A DNA stretch of 64,000 nt from Vandammella animalimorsus (lineage in GTDB: Bacteria; Pseudomonadota; Gammaproteobacteria; Burkholderiales; Burkholderiaceae_C). Of this stretch, positions 1 through 9,607 are shown in pieces; position 1 is the stretch's first letter; every line of letters starts with the position of its first letter. Location of the stretch: the NCBI RefSeq assembly GCF_002285285.1, contig NZ_NSJF01000005.1, positions 1-64,000 of the forward strand. Reading direction: 5' to 3'. The notes beneath the pieces were generated by a model, which was not told where the DNA came from, ran no database searches, and was given only the letters and a program-made list of their open reading frames with translations. The position numbers and the translations under genes were made by a program.

Positions 1-79
1 ATCCCGAACAGGACAGTGAAACGGACTAGCGCCAATGATAGTGCGGATTCCCGTGTGAAAGTAGGTCATCGTCAGGCTT
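1..79 (+). rRNA. rrf: 5S ribosomal RNA, 3' part
   Basis: The window opens inside a 5S rRNA gene. The segment from position 1 matches the well-known betaproteobacterial 5S core, including the block around 46-56 that reads GATTCCCGTGT and the closing GTCAGGC near 71-77. The 5' part lies outside the window, so this is the tail of an rrn operon read on the + strand. The exact 3' end is uncertain by a few bases. A strong terminator follows directly. Confidence 0.9.
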
Positions 80-88
80 CTATGCCCT

Positions 89-127
89 AAACCCCCCTCT
101 TCCTCTCGGAATTGGGGGGTTTGTTTT
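89..127 (+). terminator. rrn operon terminator
   Basis: A perfect stem of nine bases (AAACCCCCC at 89-97 pairing with GGGGGGTTT at 114-122) is followed by GTTTT. It lies just after the 5S end and is the expected intrinsic terminator of the rRNA operon. Confidence 0.88.
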
Positions 128-208
128 ATGCGTTCGTTTCATTGTGCAGAATGCCGACCGTTTCGAAAGTGCATACGTCACAATGCATGCCTATTGAGAA
201 TTTCCACC

Positions 209-1597
209 ATGCCCAATACTTCTGCTTCTCCAGCCCCCAAGATTGGTTTTGTCAGCTTGGGTTGTCCGAAGGCATTAACCGATTCCGAGCTGATACTTAC
301 CCAACTCAGTGCCGAGGGCTACCGCACAGCCAAAACATTCGAAGGGGCGGATTTGGTCATCGTCAATACATGCGGTTTTATCGACGATGCAGTAAAAGAA
401 AGTCTGGATACGATTGGTGAGGCATTGGCAGCCAATGGCAAAGTCATTGTCACGGGCTGTCTGGGCGCTCGCCAGGCCGATGATGGTGAAAACCTGGTGC
501 AGCAAATGCATCCTAGCGTGCTGGCCGTCACAGGGCCGCATGCTACGCAGGAGGTCATGGATGCGGTACATGCACACTTGCCAAAGCCGCACGATCCTTT
601 TTTGGATCTTGTTCCGGGAGGATTTGGCGAGGCTGGTCTCAAGCTGACCCCCAAGCATTACGCGTATCTGAAGATCAGCGAAGGCTGCAACCACCGCTGC
701 ACCTTTTGCATCATTCCGTCGATGCGTGGCGATCTGGTATCTCGTCCGGTAGGTGATGTGCTCCGGGAAGCGCAAGCCTTGTTTGAGGGTGGGGTCAGGG
801 AGTTGCTGATCATCAGTCAGGACACTTCGGCCTATGGGGTGGATTTGAAATACCGCACAGGCTTTTGGGATGGCAAGCCTGTCAAGACGCGCTTGCTGGA
901 GCTGGTTCAGGCCCTGGGTGATTTGGCCGCGCAGTACAAGGCGTGGGTGCGACTGCACTATGTGTATCCCTATCCCAGCGTGGATGCCGTGGTTGAGCTG
1001 ATGGCCCAGGGCAAGGTCTTGCCCTATCTGGATGTGCCCTTCCAGCACAGTCACCCGGATGTGCTCAAGCGCATGAAGCGCCCGGCCGATGGTGAAAAGA
1101 ATCTGGAGCGCATCCAGCGCTGGCGCGAACTTTGCCCCGAGCTGGTGCTGCGCAGCACCTTCATTGCCGGCTTCCCGGGTGAGACGGAGGAAGAGTTCCA
1201 GCATCTGCTGGACTTCATGGAGCAGGCGCAAATCGATCGCGCCGGTTGCTTTGCCTACAGCGACGTGCAGGGTGCAGCGGCCAATGACTTGCCCGGGATG
1301 CTGCCGCAGGCGCTGCGTGAGGAGCGCCGGGCGCGCTTCATGGCGGTGGCCGAGCGCATTTCCAGCCAGCGGCTGCAGCGCCGCGTCGGGCATGTGATGC
1401 AGGTGCTGGTTGATCACGCACCTGCCTTGGGGCGCAAGGGTGGGCGTGGGCGCAGCTACGCCGATGCGCCGGAAATCGATGGCATCGTGCATCTGCTGCC
1501 GCCCCAGAAGGTGAGCAAAACCTTGAAGGTGGGCGAATTCACCAAGGCAAAAATCGTGCAGGCCCAAGGGCATGACTTGATTGCCCAGCCGATTTGA
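209..1597 (+). CDS. rimO: Ribosomal protein uS12 methylthiotransferase RimO
   Basis: This 462-residue radical SAM enzyme adds a methylthio group to the conserved aspartate of ribosomal protein S12. The N-terminal UPF0004 domain has its iron-sulfur cysteines in the LGCPK and NTCGF motifs (first Cys at residue 19). The radical SAM triad is C160-C164-C167 in [10 protein letters not shown], and a C-terminal TRAM-like domain follows. An open frame reaches up to 128, but the ATG at 209 gives the family's usual N-terminus; no strong ribosome binding site is visible. It follows the rRNA terminator and probably has its own promoter. Length is close to E. coli RimO (441 residues). Confidence 0.95.
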   Translation: MPNTSASPAPKIGFVSLGCPKALTDSELILTQLSAEGYRTAKTFEGADLVIVNTCGFIDDAVKESLDTIGEALAANGKVIVTGCLGARQADDGENLVQQMHPSVLAVTGPHATQEVMDAVHAHLPKPHDPFLDLVPGGFGEAGLKLTPKHYAYLKISEGCNHRCTFCIIPSMRGDLVSRPVGDVLREAQALFEGGVRELLIISQDTSAYGVDLKYRTGFWDGKPVKTRLLELVQALGDLAAQYKAWVRLHYVYPYPSVDAVVELMAQGKVLPYLDVPFQHSHPDVLKRMKRPADGEKNLERIQRWRELCPELVLRSTFIAGFPGETEEEFQHLLDFMEQAQIDRAGCFAYSDVQGAAANDLPGMLPQALREERRARFMAVAERISSQRLQRRVGHVMQVLVDHAPALGRKGGRGRSYADAPEIDGIVHLLPPQKVSKTLKVGEFTKAKIVQAQGHDLIAQPI

Positions 1598-1641
1598 GGC
1601 CGGGCGCAGGGCAAGAGCGGCAAGCGAAGAGAGGATTGACG

Positions 1642-3486
1642 ATGCGTAAGGCTTTGCTGGGCTGGTTCGAGCGTCTGCTGGAGCCCTTTCCTGAAGCGGC
1701 GCCCCAACCACTGCCCGGCGGCGGCGTGGCGCGGTTCATCTGGGCCTGCACCCAAGGCATGCGCAAGTACATCGTTCTGCTGATTGTCTTGCGTGCGGCC
1801 GTGTCCATTTACGAGGCCTGGCTGTTTGCCTTTCTGGGCCAGGTGGTGGATTTGCTCGCAGCCTGGCAGTCGAACGCCGTGGGCGAGGCCCAGCAGCGGC
1901 GGGTGCTGTTGGGCATTGCCCTGGTGATGTTGGGCAGTATTGCGCTGGTGGGCTGGCGCAGCTTGGTGCAAAACCAGACGCTGGCCATCAACCTGCCGCT
2001 GCGTCTGCGCTGGCATTTCCATCGGCTGATGTTGCAGCAAAGCCTGGGCTTTTTCGCCGATGAGTTTGCCGGTCGGGTGACGACCAAGGTCATGCAGACG
2101 GCGCTGGCCGTGCGCGAGGTGCTGATGGTCGTGGCCGAGATCGTGCTGGGCATCGGCGTGTATTTCTTCTCCATCATTGTGCTGGCCGGCAGTTTCGATG
2201 TGCGCCTGATGTTGCCTTTCGTGGTCTGGGTGCTGCTGTTTGGCGCAGCCATGGGATTTTTCGTGCCTCGGCTGGGCAAGGTCGGTCAGGAGCAGGCCGA
2301 TGCCCGCTCGCTGATGACCGGGCGTGTGACGGATGCCTACACCAACATCACGACTGTCAAGCTGTTCTCCCACACGCAGCGCGAAGCCCACTTCGCCCGT
2401 GCAGCGATGGAGGAGTTCATGGATACGGGCTACCGCCAGATGCGCCTGGTCAGTGGCTTCGAGCTCACCAATCAGGCGCTGAGCGTAGGCCTGATGCTCT
2501 CGACCGGCGCATTGGCGCTTTGGCTGTGGCAGGCCGGTGAAGTCGGCCTGGGCGCCGTGGCCGCCGTGATGGCCATGGCCCTGCGCGTCAACAGCCTGTC
2601 GTACTGGATCATGTGGGAGCTGACCTCGCTGTTCGAGAGCATCGGCACGGTGCAGGACGGCATGGCCACACTGACCAAGCGGGCCCAGGTGCAGGATGCG
2701 CCGCAGGCGTCTGCGCTGCATGTCTCACGCGGCTTGGTGGAGTTCGACTCCATCCGCTTTCGCTACGGGCCGCAGCGCCAAGTGTTCGACGGCCTGAGCC
2801 TGACGGTGCAGCCGGGTGAGAAGATCGGCTTGGTGGGGCGCTCGGGCGCGGGCAAGTCCAGCCTGCTCAATGTGCTGCTGCGCTTTTACGATCTGGAAGG
2901 CGGGCAGATCCGCATCGACGGGCAAGACATCAGCCAAGTGACACAGGACAGCCTGCGTGCAGCCATCGGCATGGTCACGCAGGACACCTCCTTGCTGCAC
3001 CGCTCGGTGCGCGACAACATCGCCTACGGCCTGCCCGATGCCACCGAGGCGCAAATCCTGTCTGCGGTGCAGCGCGCCCAGGCCGACTTCATTGAGCAAC
3101 TCAGCGACCCGCAAGGGCGCCGTGGCTTGGACACCATGGTCGGCGAGCGCGGCGTGAAGCTCTCGGGCGGGCAGCGCCAGCGTATTGCCATTGCACGCGT
3201 CATGCTCAAGAACGCGCCGATTCTGTTGCTCGACGAAGCCACCAGCGCGCTGGATTCGGAAGTGGAAGCGGCCATCCAGCACAGCCTGGACGCCATGATG
3301 CAGGGCAAGACCGTGATCGCCATTGCGCATCGGCTGTCCACCATCGCTGCGATGGATCGCCTGATCGTCATCGACGAAGGCCGTATCGTCGAACAAGGCA
3401 GCCATGCCCAGCTGCTGGCCCAAGACGGCATTTATGCGCGGCTGTGGCGGCACCAAAGCGGCGGCTTTCTTGGGCAGGAGGAGTAA
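1642..3486 (+). CDS. ABC exporter, fused permease and ATPase (MsbA/multidrug type)
   Basis: This is a 614-residue half-transporter of the exporter class. The N-terminal 330 or so residues hold about six hydrophobic membrane segments. The nucleotide-binding domain has a Walker A GRSGAGKSS near residue 400, the signature LSGGQRQR near 507 and a Walker B ILLLDEATSALD near 528. The ATG at 1642 is preceded by GAGAGG and lies 44 bases after rimO, so the two genes may be cotranscribed. Substrate is unknown: a lipid, peptide or drug role is possible, and no neighbouring gene decides it. Another ATG-like start at 1594 overlaps rimO and lacks a good binding site. Confidence 0.88.
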   Translation: MRKALLGWFERLLEPFPEAAPQPLPGGGVARFIWACTQGMRKYIVLLIVLRAAVSIYEAWLFAFLGQVVDLLAAWQSNAVGEAQQRRVLLGIALVMLGSIALVGWRSLVQNQTLAINLPLRLRWHFHRLMLQQSLGFFADEFAGRVTTKVMQTALAVREVLMVVAEIVLGIGVYFFSIIVLAGSFDVRLMLPFVVWVLLFGAAMGFFVPRLGKVGQEQADARSLMTGRVTDAYTNITTVKLFSHTQREAHFARAAMEEFMDTGYRQMRLVSGFELTNQALSVGLMLSTGALALWLWQAGEVGLGAVAAVMAMALRVNSLSYWIMWELTSLFESIGTVQDGMATLTKRAQVQDAPQASALHVSRGLVEFDSIRFRYGPQRQVFDGLSLTVQPGEKIGLVGRSGAGKSSLLNVLLRFYDLEGGQIRIDGQDISQVTQDSLRAAIGMVTQDTSLLHRSVRDNIAYGLPDATEAQILSAVQRAQADFIEQLSDPQGRRGLDTMVGERGVKLSGGQRQRIAIARVMLKNAPILLLDEATSALDSEVEAAIQHSLDAMMQGKTVIAIAHRLSTIAAMDRLIVIDEGRIVEQGSHAQLLAQDGIYARLWRHQSGGFLGQEE

Positions 3487-3663
3487 ACCTCTATCCAGTA
3501 TCCCGGCACAGTGGGCGATGCAGCGGATTGGGTCGGTTTGGTTTGTAGCAAAGCCTTGCCGTGTCACCCGGTTCGGCCGCGGGACACACACATCAGGCGT
3601 TGCCTTGCGGTCCTCGCAACTCGCTTCCTGCCATCCGTGTCGAGGGCCTTGGACAGATTCTGG

Positions 3664-3675
3664 GAGCCTGTTCAG
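3664..3675. repeat. Lone end of the palindromic repeat family, overlapping the lpxK stop
   Basis: GAGCCTGTTCAG resembles the GAACCTGTTCAA terminus of the 161-bp repeats at 20831 and 57656. On the minus strand it reads CTGAACAGGCTC, whose TGA is the stop codon of lpxK. The preceding 3500-3660 interval, between two convergent genes, has short stretches similar to the repeat interior (for example GCAAAGCCTTGCC near 3549) and may be a decayed full copy. The similarity is weak and I cannot prove homology by eye. Confidence 0.4.
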
Positions 3676-4775
3676 CGGGTCATAGCGTCATTGCGGGGGC
3701 TGCTGCTGCGGGCGGCAAAGCGTTGGCGGGCCAGTGCCAGCACGGCTGCAGGAAGCGCTGCGGGCAATTGCAACTGCAAGGGCACGGCCCAGGCCTCGGG
3801 CCAGTGAGGCCAGAGTTTGACGGCATCTTTTTCCGTGCACAGCAAAGGCGCGTGGCGGGGCCAATGCGCCAGCGCGGTGGGCAGGGGGGCGAAGTGTGCA
3901 TGGTCCGGCAGGGCAATGCAGTGGCTGGGTTTTAGACCATGGGCGCGCAGCATGGCGAAAAAGGCCTCTGGCTGAGCAATGCCGGCGACAGCCGCCAGCG
4001 GTGGCGGGTCAGCATCTTGCGCAGGGGGTGTTTGCCAGTGATGCAGTGGCAGGCGCTGGCCACGGCCATTGATGGCGTGGCCGGCCAGCTGGCGCACGAT
4101 GGGCCAGACAGTGTGTGGTGAATGCCGATTGCCCGCAACGGGCAGCGCTGTTGGGGTGGTTTGCAGCACGAAATCCGCTGGCCTGGGCCAGGGCTCGCGC
4201 AGCGGGCCAGCAGGCAGCAGCCGGCCATTGCCTGCGCCCCAGTCGGGGAACACGCACAACTCGACATCGCGCTGCAAGGCCAGGTGCTGCAGGCCATCGT
4301 CGCACAGCAGCAGTTCGGTGTCCGGATAGGCCGCCAGCAGGGCCAGGCCGGCCGCATGGCGTTGGCTGGCAACGAAGACCGGCGCCTGTGTACGTTGCTG
4401 GATCAGCAGGGGCTCATCACCCACGGTCTGGGCGCTGCTGTCGGGCAAGACTTGCAGGCAGTCCGGGCCCTGGGGCGGGCGTTGCCGGCCGTGGCCGCGC
4501 GAGATCACGCCCACGCGCACGCCCTGGGCCTGTAGGGCCTGCACCAAGGCGATGGTCAAAGGGGTTTTTCCCGCGCCACCGGCGATGACGTTGCCGATGA
4601 CGACCGTAGGCACGGGCAAGGCATGGGTGGCCAGCAGGCCCTGTGCATACAGCCAGCGCCGGGTGCGCATGGCGCTGCCATACAGCCAGGACAGCGGGCG
4701 CAACAGCACATCGGCCGGGTGGCAGCGCGGCGCTGCCTGCCGCCAGCGGTGTTCGATCCAGGGCTGCAGCGGCAT
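3672..4775 (-). CDS. lpxK: Tetraacyldisaccharide 4'-kinase LpxK
   Basis: This 367-residue kinase phosphorylates the 4' position of the lipid A disaccharide at the inner membrane. It has the LpxK-type P-loop GNVIAGGAGKTP (K70) and the family motif DDGLQH. The N-terminus carries the usual amphipathic membrane-contact segment with PLSWLYG. It is the last gene of an exbB-exbD-lpxK set, an arrangement common in Burkholderiales, with a 108-base gap after exbD. The kdsB-type genes that often follow lpxK in this order are absent; instead the gene ends against a convergent ABC exporter. Its stop codon falls inside a lone repeat end. Confidence 0.95.
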   Translation of the reverse strand: MPLQPWIEHRWRQAAPRCHPADVLLRPLSWLYGSAMRTRRWLYAQGLLATHALPVPTVVIGNVIAGGAGKTPLTIALVQALQAQGVRVGVISRGHGRQRPPQGPDCLQVLPDSSAQTVGDEPLLIQQRTQAPVFVASQRHAAGLALLAAYPDTELLLCDDGLQHLALQRDVELCVFPDWGAGNGRLLPAGPLREPWPRPADFVLQTTPTALPVAGNRHSPHTVWPIVRQLAGHAINGRGQRLPLHHWQTPPAQDADPPPLAAVAGIAQPEAFFAMLRAHGLKPSHCIALPDHAHFAPLPTALAHWPRHAPLLCTEKDAVKLWPHWPEAWAVPLQLQLPAALPAAVLALARQRFAARSSSPRNDAMTR

Positions 4776-4883
4776 GGGGGCGCGTGGCGTGGGGGAGGTC
4801 AGGCGAAGCTCAGCAGAGGGAGGTGGCCTGCGCTTGGGCGCGCTGTGCGCCGCCGCGTACCACCCGTACTGGGGCCAGCGCCA

Positions 4884-5324
4884 TCACTGCCCGCCTGAGG
4901 CCTGGGTGGCGAAGGTCACGCGGGCCAGGCCGACGTTGCGCGCGGCTTCCATGACGGTGATGACCGATTGGTGCGAGGCCAGGCCATCGGCGCTGATGAT
5001 GAGCATGGCCTCGGGCTTGGCGGCGGCGGCCTGGCGCAGTGCCTGGGTCAGTTGCGCAGGGGTGGCCTGGCCCAGCACCTGCCCGTCCACGGCCACGTTG
5101 CCGCCGGAGTCCAGCGACACGCTCACTTCGTGCGGGCGCTGCTGCAACTGCTCGGCATTGGCCAGTGGCAGGTTCAGCCGCAGCTCGTTGAAGCGGCTGT
5201 AGGTCGTGGTCAGCATCAGAAAGATCAGGATGACCAGCAGCACGTCAATGAAGGGGATGAGGTTGATCTCCGGCTCGCTGCTGGCATGGCCAAAGCCGCT
5301 GGAGTGGGGCGCTTGGAAGTTCAT
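4884..5324 (-). CDS. exbD: Biopolymer transport protein ExbD/TolR family
   Basis: This 146-residue protein has a short cytoplasmic N-terminus, one membrane helix at about residues 22-42 with the conserved Asp in PFIDVLLV, and a periplasmic TolR/ExbD domain. With ExbB it forms the proton-driven motor that energises TonB- or Tol-type envelope processes. Its start codon overlaps the exbB stop (ATGA, 5321-5324), which implies translational coupling. No tonB gene is nearby, so the partner is unknown; the linkage to lpxK suggests an envelope or LPS-related role, which is inference. Confidence 0.9.
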   Translation of the reverse strand: MNFQAPHSSGFGHASSEPEINLIPFIDVLLVILIFLMLTTTYSRFNELRLNLPLANAEQLQQRPHEVSVSLDSGGNVAVDGQVLGQATPAQLTQALRQAAAAKPEAMLIISADGLASHQSVITVMEAARNVGLARVTFATQASGGQ

Positions 5325-5953
5325 TGCTGCAGGGATTTGAGGTGCTTGAGGAAGGCCTCCGCAGCCACTTCCATCTCCAGCACATAGGCATCGACGCGGC
5401 TGCGGAAATAACGCCAGAAGATCAGCGCAGGGATGGCCACGATCAGGCCAAAAGCGGTGTTGTACAGCGCCACGGAAATGCCGTGCGCCAGGCGTCCGGG
5501 GTCACCCTGGATCACGCCCGAGTCGATCGAGCCTTGCGAGGCAAAAATCTCGATCATGCCGATGACCGTGCCCAGCAGACCCAGCAGTGGCGCGGCCGAG
5601 GCAATGGTGGCCAGGGCCTGCAGGAATTTGCTGATGCGCCCCACCACCACGCGCCCGCGGCTTTGCATGGCCTGGCGCAGCTCATCTTCGCTGGCGCGCG
5701 GGTTGGCCTTGAGTGCACGCAGGCCTGCCGCAAGGATTTCGCCCAGCGCGCTGCTGTTTTCCAGCTTGTCGATCACGTCGCCCGGCGGGATGTACTTTGC
5801 CGATGCGGTCTTCGCCTCATTGACCAGGCCCAAAGGGGCGATGCCTGGCCGCCGCAAACTGTAGAAGCGTTCGGCGATGATGGCCAGGGCGATGATGGAG
5901 CAAAAGATCAGGGGCCAGATGGGCCAGCCAGCGGCTTGGATGATGGAAAACAA
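5321..5953 (-). CDS. exbB: MotA/TolQ/ExbB proton channel family protein
   Basis: This 210-residue protein has three hydrophobic segments: one at the N-terminus (AGWPIWPLIFCSIIALAII) and two around residues 110-175. The second and third carry the small-residue pattern typical of ExbB/TolQ, for example APLLGLLGTVIGMIE. It forms the stator channel with ExbD. It is the first gene of the minus-strand exbB-exbD-lpxK set. The 180-base gap upstream (5954-6133) should hold the promoter; GATAAT on the minus strand near 6062 is a possible -10 but has no convincing -35. Confidence 0.9.
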   Translation of the reverse strand: MFSIIQAAGWPIWPLIFCSIIALAIIAERFYSLRRPGIAPLGLVNEAKTASAKYIPPGDVIDKLENSSALGEILAAGLRALKANPRASEDELRQAMQSRGRVVVGRISKFLQALATIASAAPLLGLLGTVIGMIEIFASQGSIDSGVIQGDPGRLAHGISVALYNTAFGLIVAIPALIFWRYFRSRVDAYVLEMEVAAEAFLKHLKSLQQ

Positions 5954-6133
5954 GGGTCACTCTCCCGAATCGATGAAAAAGGCCGGGCTTGGGGCGCAGC
6001 CCCGGTCAGCCAGCCACTGCGTGTCTGCATCGTCGGCCTGCAGCGCGCGATGACCGGGCGCGATTATCGCCGAGGCGTTCGGCCAGAAAATCCAGTGCGG
6101 TTGCGTTTTGGCAACCATCGCCACCATACCCGT

Positions 6134-7660
6134 TCAGTCATTGGCCACCCAGTCGATCAGCGCATCGAAGACTGGGCCGCGAGCGGCTGCGGCGTTGGCG
6201 TGGTTGATCATGACCACCAGTGCGTAGCGCTTGCCGCTGTGGCCGTGTACGTAGCCGGCCAGCGCATTGACGTCGCGCAGCGAGCCCGTCTTCAGGTGTG
6301 CGGCTGCGGCGCGGCTGCGGCGCATGGTGCCATCCACGCCGGTGGCCGGCAGCGAGGCCACCAGCTCCGGCATCACCGGCGAATGCCAGGCATGGCGCAG
6401 CATCTGGCCCATGGCCTGGGCGGTGATGCGCGCATCGCGGCTCAGGCCCGAGCCGTTGTCGATGTGCAGCGTCCCTGGCGGGTTGCCGATGCGGCTGTGC
6501 CACCACTGGCCTATGGCGCGCTGCGCGCTGGCAAAGTCCATGGCCTGGCCGGCTGGCGCGCCCGCGTGGCCCAGCGCCAGGAAGACGTGGTCGGCCATGA
6601 CGTTGTTGCTGTACTTGTTGACGTCGCGCACGATCTCGGCCAGCGACAGCGAGGGCTCGGTGATCCTGGGCTGCAGGCCGCCAGGGGTGCGGCCGCTGCG
6701 CACCTGGCCGGTGATGCTGCCGCCAAGCTCGCGCCACATGCCTTCAATGGCCTTGTTGGCAAAGCCCTCAGGGTCCGGGTAGGCCACGGCCCAGTTCAGT
6801 GCGCCGCAGGCCGAGGGATAGCTGCCGCCCATGCGCCAGCGCCCGGGCTGGCTGACGTCCAGCTGCAGCTGCGCGCGCCAGTTGCTGGGGCAATGGCGCG
6901 CCGAGGGGTTCAGCGGCACGCTGGCGGGCAGCTCCAGCTGGGCCATGGGCGGCGAGAGTTGCACTTGCGCGCGGCCACTGGCCGGGTCGGGCACGAAGCG
7001 CAGGATGACGGATTTGAAGTTCAGCAGCAGCGCATCGGGCGCGGCGTTGTAGGGGCGCAGCGGCTCGTCGTCGAAGGCCGCGGCATTGTGCGGCGGCAGT
7101 GCGAAGGCGCTGCGGTCGAGCACGATGTCGCCCAGCACGACGCGCACGCCGTGCTGTTGCAGCTGGCGCAGCAGCAGCCACAGGCGCTCCATGACGAGCT
7201 TTGGGTCGCCGCCACCTTGGATGTAGACGTTGCCGCTCAGGCTGCCGTTGTCAAGCTGGCCATCGGTGTAGATGCGGGTCTTCCAGGTGTAGGCCGGGCC
7301 CAGCCGATCCAAGGCGGCATAGGTGGTGACCAGCTTCATGGTCGAGGCCGGGCTCATGGGCTGGGCGGCGCGGTGCGCCGCGCGCGGCGTGGCCTGGCCG
7401 TCCACGGCCTGCACCCACAGGGCCACGGCCTCGGGCGGAATCTGGGCTTTGCGCAGCGCGGCGGCGAAGGGGGCGGGCAGGCTGGTCGCCGGCGCTGCGG
7501 CGTTGTTCTGGTGCTGCTTCTGATGGCTGGCCTGCGCCTGTGCTGGTAGCGTGGCGAGCAAGGCCAAGCCTAGGGCCAGTGCGGCGGCGCTGCGCAAGCG
7601 GGCTGGGCCGTGGCGCAGCGTCTGGAGCGAGAGGCTGGGCGATGAAGGGTGTTGCGGCAT
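6134..7660 (-). CDS. dacB: D-alanyl-D-alanine carboxypeptidase/endopeptidase, PBP4 type
   Basis: This 508-residue serine peptidase of family S13 acts in the periplasm, cutting D-Ala-D-Ala ends and peptide cross-links of peptidoglycan. A signal peptide spans about residues 20-43. The three penicillin-binding motifs are visible: SxxK (S106-T-M-K109), SNN in YSNNVMADH, and KTG in HLKTGSLRDV. The insert between the first two motifs is typical of PBP4. It lies 15 bases downstream of the DUF3299 gene and so reads as the last gene of the putative zinc-uptake run, an unusual partner. Confidence 0.93.
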   Translation of the reverse strand: MPQHPSSPSLSLQTLRHGPARLRSAAALALGLALLATLPAQAQASHQKQHQNNAAAPATSLPAPFAAALRKAQIPPEAVALWVQAVDGQATPRAAHRAAQPMSPASTMKLVTTYAALDRLGPAYTWKTRIYTDGQLDNGSLSGNVYIQGGGDPKLVMERLWLLLRQLQQHGVRVVLGDIVLDRSAFALPPHNAAAFDDEPLRPYNAAPDALLLNFKSVILRFVPDPASGRAQVQLSPPMAQLELPASVPLNPSARHCPSNWRAQLQLDVSQPGRWRMGGSYPSACGALNWAVAYPDPEGFANKAIEGMWRELGGSITGQVRSGRTPGGLQPRITEPSLSLAEIVRDVNKYSNNVMADHVFLALGHAGAPAGQAMDFASAQRAIGQWWHSRIGNPPGTLHIDNGSGLSRDARITAQAMGQMLRHAWHSPVMPELVASLPATGVDGTMRRSRAAAAHLKTGSLRDVNALAGYVHGHSGKRYALVVMINHANAAAARGPVFDALIDWVAND

Positions 7661-7675
7661 GGCTCGTGCAGAGGG

Positions 7676-8230
7676 TCAGTCTTTGTACGGGGCCAGCTTG
7701 GCCGCCTGCAGGCTGTAGCCGCTGACGCCCATGTCCGATTGGTTGCGCGTGACCTTCAGCGTGCCGGTGGCCCAGACGGCGTCGAGCGAGCTGAAGCCCT
7801 TGACGGGCTGGGCCAGCTTGATGTGGATGATCTGGTTGGCCGGCGGCGGCGGCGTGTGGATGCAAGCGCCGAAGTTGGGCACCAGCAGCAGCTCGCTCAG
7901 GCCGTCCTTGCCTTCTTCCAGGGCGACGACGTAGCCCGGCAGGCGCACGGTCTTTCCGTCGAAGCGGTCGACGGTGGGGGCCGCATCCCAGACCTTGCGC
8001 ATGCGCTCGTAGAGCTTTTGCGCGCGCGGGTCGCTGTCCTCCCAGGTGTCGGCGCCCTGTTCGAACAGGTCGGTGAACTCGGCGCTGGGGTCCCAGTCCT
8101 TGGGCACCAGCTCGTCCCAGCTCAGGGCAATGGGCTTGTCGCCCTTGGCCAGCAGTGGGGCTGCGGGCAGCGCGCAGGCGGCCAGGCCGGCAGCGGCAAA
8201 ACGAAGGCAGGTGCGGCGAAGCATAGTCAT
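7676..8230 (-). CDS. DUF3299 family secreted protein
   Basis: This is a roughly 184-residue exported protein. After an N-terminal segment with two arginines and a hydrophobic stretch (possible Tat or Sec signal), the mature part has the DUF3299 hallmark PNFGACIHTPPPPANQ. The function is not established. The family is repeatedly found with DUF2796 proteins and an FtsX-type ABC transporter in zinc-responsive clusters, and that is exactly the context here. The ATG at 8230 starts just before the RR segment; a longer frame begins at 8278 and a start at 8224 is also possible, since no clear ribosome binding site decides. Confidence 0.8.
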   Translation of the reverse strand: MTMLRRTCLRFAAAGLAACALPAAPLLAKGDKPIALSWDELVPKDWDPSAEFTDLFEQGADTWEDSDPRAQKLYERMRKVWDAAPTVDRFDGKTVRLPGYVVALEEGKDGLSELLLVPNFGACIHTPPPPANQIIHIKLAQPVKGFSSLDAVWATGTLKVTRNQSDMGVSGYSLQAAKLAPYKD

Positions 8231-8323
8231 GGCAGCAGCAAAAAGAGGTGAATGCAATGAGGCGGCATTTGCCGCCATCGGCTCGTGGATCGGTGCTTTG
8301 AACAGAGGTTCTTACACGGGCGC

Positions 8324-9589
8324 TTACACCGGCGGGGCCAGGCCATCGACCAGCGACAGCCGGTAGGCCCGCCAGCCGGGGATCAGGCTGGCGGCAAAGC
8401 CCGTACACAGCAGGCCCAGCAGTATCCACCATTGCAGCGGCGTGACTTGCCACCAGTGGATGTGCAGGCCGAATTGGTTCAGCAACCAGGGGGCGGCCGC
8501 GGCGGCGCTCAGGCCCAGGGCCAAGATGCCCAGCAATACGCCCAGGCCGGTGGCCAGCGCCCCTTCGAGCGCTAGTAGCCAGATGATGTGCGCCGGCCGT
8601 GCGCCCACGGCGCGCAGCACGGCCAGCTCTCGGCGGCGCTCGTTCAGGCCGGCCAGCACCACCGCCACCATGCCCAGCAGGCTGACGAAGGCCACCAGGG
8701 CCGACATCAGCAGCAAGGCGCGCTCGCCGGTGCCGATCACGCCCCAGAGCTCGTCCATGGCCACGCCTGGAAGCACCGCCATCAGCGGCTCGCCGCGGTA
8801 TTGGTTGATCTGGCGCTGCAGCGAAAAGACCTGCGCGCGCGATTGCAGGCCGATCAGTACGGCCGTGACGTTGCGTGGGCTCAAGTCCATGTCGCGCACG
8901 GCCTGGGCGCTGACGCTTCTGCCGGGCAGGCGCACGCCATTGCTCCAGTCCACGTGCAGGGCCTGCATGGCCTGCAGGCTAATGTGCACAGTGCGATCCA
9001 CCGGCGTGCCCGTGGGGGCCAGGATGCCGCTGACGACGAAGGGTTTGTCGTCGTGCTCGACGGTGTTGATTGGGCCGCCAGCGCCGTGGGTGAGGGTGAT
9101 CTTGTCGCCCAGCCGGTAGCCCAGCTGCCGCGCTACGTCGGCGCCCAGCACGGCGTCGAACAAGTCCTCGAACGGCTTGCCGCTGCGCAGCTGCAGCGAC
9201 TGCTTCTGGCCGTAGCGGAAATGCGTGAAGTAATCGGCGCTGGTGCCCAGCACCGGGTAGCCGCGGTGCGAGTCACCCAGTGACAGCGGGATCACCCAAC
9301 GCACGCCGCGCATGCGTTCGATGTCCTGCACGCTTTGCCAGCGGATGTTGTTGGTAGCCGCGCCGATGCGGAACACCGAATACAGCAACAGCTGCACCGA
9401 GCCGGTGCGGGCGCCGACGATCAAGTCCGTGCCCGAGACGGCCGAGCCAAAGCCCTCGCGCACATCGCTGCGGATGCGCTCCACGCCCAGCAGCATGAAG
9501 GTCGAGAGGGCAATGGAAAACATCGTCAGCGCCAGCGTGAAGCGGCGGTTCCAGGCGCTTTGCCAGGCCAGGCGAAACAAGGCGTGCAT
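8324..9589 (-). CDS. FtsX-like ABC transporter permease (ZrgC-like)
   Basis: This 421-residue MacB/LolE-type permease has one N-terminal membrane helix (about residues 17-37), a large periplasmic domain, and three C-terminal helices within about residues 275-400 forming the FtsX fold. Such permeases usually work as mechanotransmission devices or extract substrates from the periplasm. It lies 18 bases after its ATPase gene, and the DUF2796 gene is two genes upstream. By gene order it matches the Vibrio Zrg zinc-uptake cluster as I recall it. A role in zinc acquisition is therefore inference from context. Confidence 0.85.
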   Translation of the reverse strand: MHALFRLAWQSAWNRRFTLALTMFSIALSTFMLLGVERIRSDVREGFGSAVSGTDLIVGARTGSVQLLLYSVFRIGAATNNIRWQSVQDIERMRGVRWVIPLSLGDSHRGYPVLGTSADYFTHFRYGQKQSLQLRSGKPFEDLFDAVLGADVARQLGYRLGDKITLTHGAGGPINTVEHDDKPFVVSGILAPTGTPVDRTVHISLQAMQALHVDWSNGVRLPGRSVSAQAVRDMDLSPRNVTAVLIGLQSRAQVFSLQRQINQYRGEPLMAVLPGVAMDELWGVIGTGERALLLMSALVAFVSLLGMVAVVLAGLNERRRELAVLRAVGARPAHIIWLLALEGALATGLGVLLGILALGLSAAAAAPWLLNQFGLHIHWWQVTPLQWWILLGLLCTGFAASLIPGWRAYRLSLVDGLAPPV

Positions 9590-9607
9590 GGGCAGAACGG
9601 GGGGCGC

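Noticed and set aside
1..127. A tRNA gene next to the 5S rRNA
   Set aside because: The terminator follows the 5S end directly, and I found no tRNA-like cloverleaf or TTCGANNC arm in the remaining bases up to rimO.
275..1711. Open frame of 478 codons on the minus strand opposite rimO
   Set aside because: A shadow of rimO without motifs or a start signal.
5324..7549. Open frame of 741 codons on the + strand opposite exbB and dacB
   Set aside because: Antisense to clear genes, runs through their intergenic gap, and reads as low-complexity His/Gln/Ala sequence.
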